48,578 nucleotides of DNA from an uncultured Collinsella sp. (GTDB lineage: Bacteria; Actinomycetota; Coriobacteriia; Coriobacteriales; Coriobacteriaceae). The DNA lies in assembly GCA_958408685.1 (NCBI GenBank), contig CATYLC010000016.1:1-48578 (forward strand), given 5' to 3'. The notes below the pieces were generated by a model, which ran no database searches, had not been told where the DNA came from, and was given only the letters and a program-made list of their open reading frames with translations. Below are positions 48,517 through 48,578 of this stretch, piece after piece. Numbering within the stretch: position 1 is the stretch's first letter; the number at the start of each line of letters is the position of its first letter. The position numbers and the translations under genes are program-made.

Positions 48517-48578
48517 CTTGGCTCCTTGATTCTCATTTTCATTGCAACAGCCTCAGGACTCAGCGCAACGCGTTGCGC

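Overview
The window is a densely packed chromosomal segment of about 48.6 kb from a moderately high-GC bacterium. AAGGAGG-type ribosome binding sites, frequent GTG starts, a bile salt hydrolase, a TPP-controlled thiazole salvage operon and the overall gene set suggest a gut Coriobacteriia member, most likely Collinsella or a close relative. That placement is inferred from gene content, not from a marker search. I saw no rRNA, tRNA, insertion sequence, integrase or CRISPR-Cas genes.

Layout. 1-3.4 kb: an RGG-tailed winged-helix protein, a DHA2-type drug exporter and a short peptide-deformylase-like protein. 3.4-7 kb: an alanine-type aminotransferase fused to an N-terminal XRE DNA-binding domain with clustered operator-like repeats upstream, then a divergent LysR/EamA-exporter pair. 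7-12.6 kb: a Kup potassium transporter, a bile salt hydrolase, a second deformylase-like protein with an altered catalytic motif whose 3' end lies in a 109-bp palindrome, and an AzgA-type purine permease. 12.8-15.5 kb: a secreted repeat protein with a sortase-like tail and an esterase. 15.7-18.8 kb: a MetE-like methyltransferase, its probable LysR regulator and a HAD phosphatase. 18.86-20.9 kb: TPP riboswitch, thiM, a thiamine-binding protein gene and thiE. 21-26.6 kb: a patatin and two paralogous c-di-GMP signalling proteins (GGDEF-PAS-GGDEF, one extended by GGDEF-EAL).

26.6-29.5 kb: flavodoxin-like reductase, ArsC/Spx-like protein, CobW/G3E GTPase and TrmL. 29.7-36.5 kb: two AAA-type ATPases on either side of a UvrA-like ABC protein, then a Tet(M)-like translation GTPase. 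36.8-40.2 kb: GNAT acetyltransferase, zinc-ribbon protein, RsmJ, two small membrane proteins and RlmA. 40.4-48.6 kb: a MATE exporter, a second divergent LysR/EamA pair, Ung, an SDR, a VUT-family transporter behind a candidate preQ1-type leader, release factor 3, and a GntR-type gene that stops after 61 codons.

The most unusual non-coding content is (i) an array at 47908-48206 in which eight copies of a 15-bp element alternate in orientation at an exact 40-bp spacing, (ii) a scattered family of short hairpins with a GGGAC/GTCCC core that sit on or next to stop codons, and (iii) the 109-bp palindrome at 10560-10668. Regulation is unusually readable: operator-like dyads accompany the XRE-aminotransferase, the MetE-like gene, the GntR gene and the GNAT/zinc-ribbon pair.
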